In this document: in pieces, positions 39,329 to 44,250 of the stretch | Layout: each line of letters begins with the position of its first letter | How positions within the stretch are numbered: position 1 is the first letter of the stretch | From: Hespellia sp. | GTDB taxonomy: Bacteria; Bacillota; Clostridia; Lachnospirales; Lachnospiraceae | Assembly (NCBI GenBank): GCA_028694105.1 | Contig: JAQUUC010000033.1 | Span: 1 to 44,250, forward strand | DNA: 44,250 nt | Direction of reading: 5' to 3' | The notes under the pieces: generated by a model | Database searches by the model: none | Seen by the model: the letters and a program-made list of their open reading frames with translations, nothing else | What the model was told of the DNA's origin: nothing | Made by a program: the position numbers and the translations under genes

Positions 39329-40171
39329 ATGGAGAAAGCATATAAAAAATATTTTTGGCTTTTTGTTCTTCCGACATTGATTGCATTTACACTGTTCTTT
39401 GTGATTCCATTTCTTATGGGAATTGTATTATCATTCTGTAAATTTACAACAGTCACAAATGCGCATTTTGTCGGACTTAGCAACTATATCAAAGCATTTT
39501 CAAATAAAGATTTCTTGAACGCACTCTGGTTCACAACGAAGTTTACAGTCGTAGCCGTCCTCACAGTCAATGTGTTTGCATTTATTCTTGCATACGCATT
39601 GACCAGAGGCATCAAGGGAACGAATCTCTTCCGTACCACATTCTTCATGCCGAACTTAATTGGTGGTATCGTTCTTGGTTACATCTGGCAGCTGATCATC
39701 AACGGTGTGCTTGCAAAATTCGGAGTGACAATCACTGCTGACCCGAAATATGGTTTCTGGGGTATGGTGATTCTGATGAACTGGCAGCTGATTGGTTACA
39801 TGATGATCATTTACATTGCGGGTATTCAGAATATTCCGACAGAACTGGTGGAAGCGGCGAAGATTGATGGTGCGAGCAAACTGCAGGCATTGTTCAAGGT
39901 GACAATTCCGATGGTAATGTCTTCCATCACAATCTGTCTGTTCCTTACACTGACAAACTCATTTAAACTGTTCGACCAGAACTACGCACTGACAGCTGGC
40001 GGACCGGCAAAGAAGACATCCATGCTTGCGCTGGATATTTACAGTACATTTTATGGCAGAAATGGATGGGAAGGTGTAGGTCAGGCAAAAGCGGTTATCT
40101 TCTTTGTACTCGTCGGCATTTTGGCACTGACCCAGCTTTACTTTACAAGACGTAAGGAGGTTGAGAGCTAA
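39329..40171 (+). CDS. ABC sugar permease, MalF-like
   Basis: The 280-residue protein has six transmembrane segments and the inner-membrane EAA loop VEAAKIDGASKLQALFKVTIPM, which docks on the ATPase. It lacks the large extracellular P2 loop of enteric MalF, as usual in Firmicutes. GAAAAGGAAGG precedes the ATG. Its stop overlaps the next permease's start by one base, so a fixed heterodimer with equal synthesis is expected. Confidence 0.94.
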   Translation: MEKAYKKYFWLFVLPTLIAFTLFFVIPFLMGIVLSFCKFTTVTNAHFVGLSNYIKAFSNKDFLNALWFTTKFTVVAVLTVNVFAFILAYALTRGIKGTNLFRTTFFMPNLIGGIVLGYIWQLIINGVLAKFGVTITADPKYGFWGMVILMNWQLIGYMMIIYIAGIQNIPTELVEAAKIDGASKLQALFKVTIPMVMSSITICLFLTLTNSFKLFDQNYALTAGGPAKKTSMLALDIYSTFYGRNGWEGVGQAKAVIFFVLVGILALTQLYFTRRKEVES

Positions 40172-41040
40172 TGAAAGCAAAAAAGAAAAATGAAGAGCCG
40201 ATGACAATGGAAGTATCCAAAGGTACCGGAGCTGTGATGACAGTGATTCTTTCTGGTGTGGCAATCGCATTTGTGGTTCCAATTTTCTTAGTTCTGATGA
40301 ACTCATTTAAAAATAAACTGTATATCAGTGACGCACCGTTTGCACTTCCGACCGCGGAGACATTTGCAGGTCTTGGCAACTACATCAATGGTATCGGAAG
40401 AACCGGACTGGTTGCTGCAGCGGGACGTTCCGCATTTATTACCGTATGTTCGGTAATCGCAATTGTTCTTCTGACCTCCATGACTGCATGGTGGATCACC
40501 AGAGTTCACAGTAAGATTTCAAGCGTTTTATATTACCTGTTTGTATTTGCGATGATTGTTCCATTTCAGATGGTAATGTTTACATTATCAAAAGTAACGG
40601 ATATGCTGGGGCTTGGAAATATGTTTGGTATTGTGTTTGTATACGTTGGATTTGGAGCCGGACTATCGGTGTTCATGTTCGCCGGATTCATCAAAGCAAT
40701 TCCAATTTCACTGGAAGAGGCAGCAATGCTTGACGGATGCAGCCCAATTCAGACATTTTTTAAAGTAATTGTACCAATTTTGCGGCCAACCATGATCACC
40801 GTTGCAATCTTAAATGCGATGTGGGTGTGGAATGATTATCTTCTTCCAACGCTTGTATTAGACAGTGATGCACCGACGATTCCAATGGCAGTCCAGTATC
40901 TGAGAGGCGGATATGGTTCTATTGATATGGGTGCTATGATGGCAATGCTCGTACTTGCAATCGTACCGATTATCGTGTTCTATCTGTCATGCCAGAAATA
41001 TATTATAAAGGGCGTTGCGGCCGGAGCCGTTAAAGGGTAA
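40171..41040 (+). CDS. ABC sugar permease, MalG-like
   Basis: The 289-residue protein has six transmembrane segments and the EAA loop LEEAAMLDGCSPIQTFFKVIVP, followed by MWVWNDYLLPTLVL, a typical CUT1 segment. A cytoplasmic N-terminal stretch of about 20 charged residues precedes the first helix (VILSGVAIAFVVPIFLVLM). AAGGAGG in the preceding gene serves as ribosome site. It completes the importer with the proteins encoded at 37938 and 39329. Confidence 0.94.
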   Translation: MKAKKKNEEPMTMEVSKGTGAVMTVILSGVAIAFVVPIFLVLMNSFKNKLYISDAPFALPTAETFAGLGNYINGIGRTGLVAAAGRSAFITVCSVIAIVLLTSMTAWWITRVHSKISSVLYYLFVFAMIVPFQMVMFTLSKVTDMLGLGNMFGIVFVYVGFGAGLSVFMFAGFIKAIPISLEEAAMLDGCSPIQTFFKVIVPILRPTMITVAILNAMWVWNDYLLPTLVLDSDAPTIPMAVQYLRGGYGSIDMGAMMAMLVLAIVPIIVFYLSCQKYIIKGVAAGAVKG

Positions 41041-41076
41041 GATAATATTAGAAAAATAGATGAGGAGACAAAAGAG

Positions 41077-42597
41077 ATGAGAGAGAGCGGAATATTACTC
41101 CCGATATCTTCACTTCCTTCCAAATATGGCATTGGTTGTTTTTCAAAAGAGGCTTTTGAGTTTGTAGATTTCTTAAAAGCGGCTGGTCAGAAAAAGTGGC
41201 AGATTCTGCCACTTGGACCAACCGGTTACGGAGATTCACCTTATCAGTCTTTTTCTACATTTGCAGGCAATCCATATTATATTGATCTGGAAGCACTGAT
41301 TGGCTGGGGATTGCTGACAAAAAAGGAATGTGATTCCTATGACTTCGGCAAAGAGGAAGACTGTATTGATTATGAAAAAATGTATGTTGCAAGATTTGCG
41401 ATTTTAAGAGCTGCATTTGAACGGTTTCAGGAGAGCCGGTCAGGAGAGATGTACGGTCAGGTTCACATTTCCGCGAACGGAGATGATGAGTACGGACAGT
41501 TTACTTCGGAAAATGCTTACTGGCTGGAGGATTACAGCCTTTACATGGCGCTGAAAAAACAGTTTAACGACAGAAGCTGGATAAAGTGGGAGCACCCGTA
41601 CCGTGTGCGGGAATACTCTGCGATGCAAAGAGCGCGCGAAGAACTGCGTGAGGAAATGGATTTCTACAAATTCCAGCAGTATATGTTCTGGAAACAGTGG
41701 AACAGCCTGCACCGTTATGCAAATGAGCGTGGAATAGAGATCATCGGAGACATTCCGATTTATGTCGCATTTGACAGTGCAGATGCATGGGCGAATCCAT
41801 TGCTGTTCCAGTTTGATTCCGAGAACCGGCCTTTGGCAGTGGCGGGATGCCCGCCGGATTCGTTTTCGCCGGAGGGACAGCTTTGGGGAAACCCGCTCTA
41901 CAGCTGGGTCTATCATCAGCAGACAAATTATGACTGGTGGATCAGAAGGCTTGCTTACTGCTTCGAACTGTATGATGTAGTGCGGCTGGATCATTTCCGT
42001 GGGTTTGATGAATATTATTCGATTCCGGCTGAAGATAAGACCGCTGAGAATGGTCACTGGGAGCAGGGGCCGGGATATGATTTCATCCGTGTAGTTAAGG
42101 AACGGCTCGGCCATGTGCGGATTATCGCGGAAGATTTGGGCTTTCTTACGGATTCGGTCAGAAAGCTTGTCAGTGACAGCGGCTATCCCGGAATGAAGAT
42201 TCTGCAGTTTGCATTTGATTCGCGGGAGGAAAGTAATTATCTTCCGACTCATTATGATAGAAATTGTGTGGTCTATACCGGAACACATGATAATGATACA
42301 ATCGCCGGGTGGTATGAGCAGCTGGGTCCGGCTGATAGAGAGATGGCGCTGGAGTATATGAATGCATATCATTTTGAGGATGAGGAAATGCCGGTGGAAT
42401 TTATCCGGCTTGCGATGGCAAGCGTCGCTGATTTGTGTGTGATTCCGATGCAGGATTATCTTGGGCTTGGAAGTGAGGCAAGGATTAACAAGCCGTCTAC
42501 GGTTGGGAAGAACTGGAAGTGGAGACTTTTGCCGGGACAGGTGACGGATGCAGCAGCAGACGTGATTGCCCGGATGACCCGGATCTACGGACGGTGA
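41077..42597 (+). CDS. malQ: 4-alpha-glucanotransferase (amylomaltase)
   Basis: The 506-residue GH77 enzyme transfers alpha-1,4-glucan segments between maltodextrins and releases glucose. It opens RESGILLPISSLPSKYGIG, shows nucleophile D305 in VVRLDHFRGFDEYY, acid/base E352 in IIAEDLGFLT and D405 in GTHDNDT; the 47-residue distance between the first two equals that in Thermus amylomaltase. Length fits the short, non-enteric type. GATGAGGAGACAAAAGAG supports the start. Placement after the importer genes indicates that imported dextrins are its substrate and that GlgP takes the longer products. A strong terminator follows. Confidence 0.97.
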   Translation: MRESGILLPISSLPSKYGIGCFSKEAFEFVDFLKAAGQKKWQILPLGPTGYGDSPYQSFSTFAGNPYYIDLEALIGWGLLTKKECDSYDFGKEEDCIDYEKMYVARFAILRAAFERFQESRSGEMYGQVHISANGDDEYGQFTSENAYWLEDYSLYMALKKQFNDRSWIKWEHPYRVREYSAMQRAREELREEMDFYKFQQYMFWKQWNSLHRYANERGIEIIGDIPIYVAFDSADAWANPLLFQFDSENRPLAVAGCPPDSFSPEGQLWGNPLYSWVYHQQTNYDWWIRRLAYCFELYDVVRLDHFRGFDEYYSIPAEDKTAENGHWEQGPGYDFIRVVKERLGHVRIIAEDLGFLTDSVRKLVSDSGYPGMKILQFAFDSREESNYLPTHYDRNCVVYTGTHDNDTIAGWYEQLGPADREMALEYMNAYHFEDEEMPVEFIRLAMASVADLCVIPMQDYLGLGSEARINKPSTVGKNWKWRLLPGQVTDAAADVIARMTRIYGR

Positions 42598-42617
42598 GTT
42601 TGTGTTTTGATTTAAAT

Positions 42618-42666
42618 GAGCCCGCCTGGTATTGCAGTCTGTGAAGAGGCAATATCAGGCGGGCTC
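42618..42666. terminator. Strong hairpin between malQ and the minus-strand genes
   Basis: GAGCCCGCCTGGTATTGC (42618-42635) pairs with GCAATATCAGGCGGGCTC (42649-42666), 18 bp with one G-U and a 13-nt loop. Transcripts converge here. Confidence 0.85.
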
Positions 42667-42670
42667 GTTC

Positions 42671-42988
42671 TCACTTATATTTCTTGTTCTTATTAATATT
42701 CATATCGAAGAGATGAAATAAAAATAAAACACCAAAAAGAGCAAGGGTTATTTTGATACTCATCGCAGAATCAAAGAAATCAATGACAGCTCCAAGCAAA
42801 AACGGAATTGCCCATATCATAAATCTTTTTCCGGTAACCCTGCATATTTTATGTGCATCAAGTCCGGAATAGTTCCCTGTCAAAAACAGGATGTTTCGAT
42901 CTGTTTCTTTCGATTTATAAAAATACATCCCTATACCAAATAAAATTAGTGCTGTCAATAATTCTGTAATCAAAATACCAATCATCAT
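42671..42988 (-). CDS. Small membrane protein of unknown function
   Basis: The 105-residue protein has three hydrophobic segments (about 4-22, 55-70 and 76-93) with a conserved-looking soluble loop, GNYSGLDAHKICRVTGKRFMIW, between the first two. The layout recalls small DUF3784-like membrane proteins, but I cannot assign a family firmly. AAGGAG lies about 12 nt before the start. It lies 32 bp downstream of the VOC gene on the same strand and could be co-transcribed with it. Confidence 0.7.
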   Translation of the reverse strand: MMIGILITELLTALILFGIGMYFYKSKETDRNILFLTGNYSGLDAHKICRVTGKRFMIWAIPFLLGAVIDFFDSAMSIKITLALFGVLFLFHLFDMNINKNKKYK

Positions 42989-43020
42989 ATGCCATCATTC
43001 TCCTTTTCGATAAGCCCGGT

Positions 43021-43389
43021 CTATTTCTCCGGTACAATTTCCAGCCAGTATCCGTCTGGATCTTCAATAAAATAAATTCCCATCGCCTCATTTTCGAAGC
43101 AGACGCAGCCCATCTCTTTATGTTTTGCAAGTGCAGTATCGTAGTCATCCACTTCAAAGGCAAGGTGGAATTCGTTGTCACCGAGGTCGTAAGCCCGGTC
43201 CCAGTCACGAAGCTCTGTGAGTTCTAACAGATGTGGCGTGGTTCCATCGGTCAGATATACAAGGGTGAAACTGCCGTCAGAGGCTTCCTTTCTGCGTTCT
43301 TCCTTTAATCCGAGAGCTTCCTCATAGAAAGCAAGGGATTTCTGTAAATCTTTTACGTTAAAGTTATTGTGTGCAAATTTAAAATTCAT
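43021..43389 (-). CDS. Glyoxalase I-like VOC-family protein
   Basis: The 122-residue protein has two beta-alpha-beta-beta-beta units with metal-ligand-type residues H7, E56, H75 and E117, the same set as in glyoxalase I. The ending FIEDPDGYWLEIVPEK is typical. It may convert a thiol-methylglyoxal adduct to the lactoyl ester, or a related reaction; Firmicutes that lack glutathione use other thiols. AGGAGGAGAATT gives a strong start. A methylglyoxal role would fit a sugar-fermenting cell. Confidence 0.9.
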   Translation of the reverse strand: MNFKFAHNNFNVKDLQKSLAFYEEALGLKEERRKEASDGSFTLVYLTDGTTPHLLELTELRDWDRAYDLGDNEFHLAFEVDDYDTALAKHKEMGCVCFENEAMGIYFIEDPDGYWLEIVPEK

Positions 43390-43409
43390 AATTCTCCTCC
43401 TAAAATGTG

Positions 43410-44120
43410 TTATATTTGATAAAATTCTTTTCCAACAATTTTCTCGCGGTATGCCTCGGAAATGTCCATGGCAAGCAATCGGTCGATGACGGATGTATCT
43501 TTCCAGAAATGCATCGGATAGGCAGTCTTTGTGTTGGTGTGGCGCATGAAGTAGTCAAATCCCATGTAAAAATTGTCCTCCTGCCTTGGGTCAAGCACAA
43601 GAAATGCTGCGTCGATCGGATGAGACGGAATGGAAGCAATCTCATTCTGGAATGCGGCTGTCATTTCCTCATATTCCTGCGCGCTCTCGCCCGGCCATGT
43701 CCACCACTGAAGATCACCGGCGTGATAGATCCGTTTGTTTTCTGCCTGAATAAGAAATGCGACACCTTCATCCGTTGAATGAAAGGTCTGTACTTCTAAA
43801 TCACCAATTCTCCGGGTGGTACGTTCCGGCAGAAAGATAATCCGGTCATAGACTTCCTTGGAAATGCCGTGACGCAGGAAGAATTTTTCTTTGAATTTCT
43901 TGGCGATGTCATACGAAAGAATGTAGGTAATGGAAGCGTACTTGTCTAAAAGCCTGAAAATCTCCATGTTAAAATGGTCATGGTGAAAATGACTGACGAA
44001 TACATAAATGTGTTTGCCGTGTGGAAATTTTGGAATGGTTCCTTCAAAATAGTCGAAAAGAAGGATGTTGTGATCTAATTCCACCGAAAATCCACTATGT
44101 CCAATATATTGAATGTTCAT
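43410..44120 (-). CDS. MBL-fold metallo-hydrolase
   Basis: The protein (236 residues from ATG 44120) has the metallo-beta-lactamase HFHHDH metal motif after HIYVFVS, and the later HAGDLQWW. The C-terminal MHFWKD segment fits the L-ascorbate-6-phosphate lactonase-like or general beta-lactamase superfamily, predicted hydrolases. MNIQYIGHSGFSVEL is the usual family N-terminus. However, a better ribosome site, AAAGGA, precedes an in-frame GTG at 44156, which would add 12 mostly hydrophobic residues. The start is therefore not certain. Function is unknown; nearest neighbours are the VOC and small membrane protein genes. Confidence 0.85.
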   Translation of the reverse strand: MNIQYIGHSGFSVELDHNILLFDYFEGTIPKFPHGKHIYVFVSHFHHDHFNMEIFRLLDKYASITYILSYDIAKKFKEKFFLRHGISKEVYDRIIFLPERTTRRIGDLEVQTFHSTDEGVAFLIQAENKRIYHAGDLQWWTWPGESAQEYEEMTAAFQNEIASIPSHPIDAAFLVLDPRQEDNFYMGFDYFMRHTNTKTAYPMHFWKDTSVIDRLLAMDISEAYREKIVGKEFYQI

Positions 44121-44250
44121 AAAGCCTTGTATGATAATTAGGAAGTTAATTATCACACATTCCTTTCTTTTTATTATCGTGGTTATAATACATTCAGATA
44201 CTGTGGACTTTTGATTAATGCCCTGTAGCTTTGACTACTCAACTGGAGTG
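44121..44250. other. Right flank
   Basis: No further gene is seen. The minus strand carries the ribosome site of the alternative GTG start (44156) and a four-codon ATG frame beginning at 44160. The rest is AT-rich and uncharacterised. Confidence 0.5.

Noticed and set aside
41440-42372. 310-codon open frame on the minus strand
   Set aside because: It lies wholly antisense to malQ, whose motifs and ribosome site are convincing; the antisense translation has no recognisable domain.
43407-43778. 123-codon plus-strand frame at the right end
   Set aside because: It is antisense to the MBL-fold gene, whose HxHxDH motif is clear.

Overview
The window looks like a chromosome segment from a low-GC Gram-positive gut bacterium of the Lachnospiraceae type (relatives of Blautia, Dorea, Ruminococcus). 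The reasons are strong AGGAGG-type ribosome sites with frequent GTG starts, AT-rich intergenic DNA, sigma-A-like promoters, C_GCAxxG_C_C proteins, YesM/YesN-type signalling, Rpn-like PD-(D/E)XK proteins and GGGGACGGTTC repeats. No rRNA, tRNA, CRISPR array, transposase or integrase gene was seen. About 38 protein genes are supported, plus one strong candidate small RNA.

Layout. (1) 1-890: a small protein resembling the PBECR3 nuclease-like family, followed by a short structured RNA with its own consensus promoter and a very strong terminator. (2) 1065-9010: same-strand redox and stress genes: a shortened C_GCAxxG protein, an iron alcohol dehydrogenase, a flavin reductase, a DUF2271 protein, a sugar O-acetyltransferase, an iron-sulfur flavoprotein, a UvrA-like ATPase without the UvrB-binding domain, and an aldo/keto reductase with ferredoxin motifs. 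(3) 9096-24710: two adjacent LacI-type regulators, a dense cluster of CTTAA/TTAAG boxes, then a long catabolic series: bicupin, ribose-type ABC transporter (ATPase, permease, binding protein), Asp-nucleophile alpha/beta hydrolase, second iron alcohol dehydrogenase, AEC carrier, full-length C_GCAxxG protein, FGGY kinase, AraC regulator, second binding protein, esterase-type hydrolase and ureidoglycolate-lyase-family protein.

(4) 24994-29367: an Rpn-like nuclease with a 21-bp tandem repeat, a DUF134-NifX fusion, a TauE/SafE permease, endonuclease III and a LacX-type aldose epimerase. (5) 29368-42597: alpha-glucan metabolism. An AraC regulator framed by REP-like repeats diverges from glycogen phosphorylase. 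Then come a YesN/YesM two-component system with a membrane-anchored solute-binding protein, and a maltose-type ABC importer (binding protein plus two permeases) ending in 4-alpha-glucanotransferase. Imported maltodextrins would be disproportionated by MalQ and phosphorolysed by GlgP. (6) 42671-44120, minus strand: a small membrane protein, a glyoxalase-type VOC protein and an MBL-fold hydrolase.

The two parts most likely to hold undescribed biology are the PBECR3-like gene/small RNA pair (356-890) and the 11.5-24.7 kb catabolic locus, whose mixture of enzymes matches no sugar pathway I can name.
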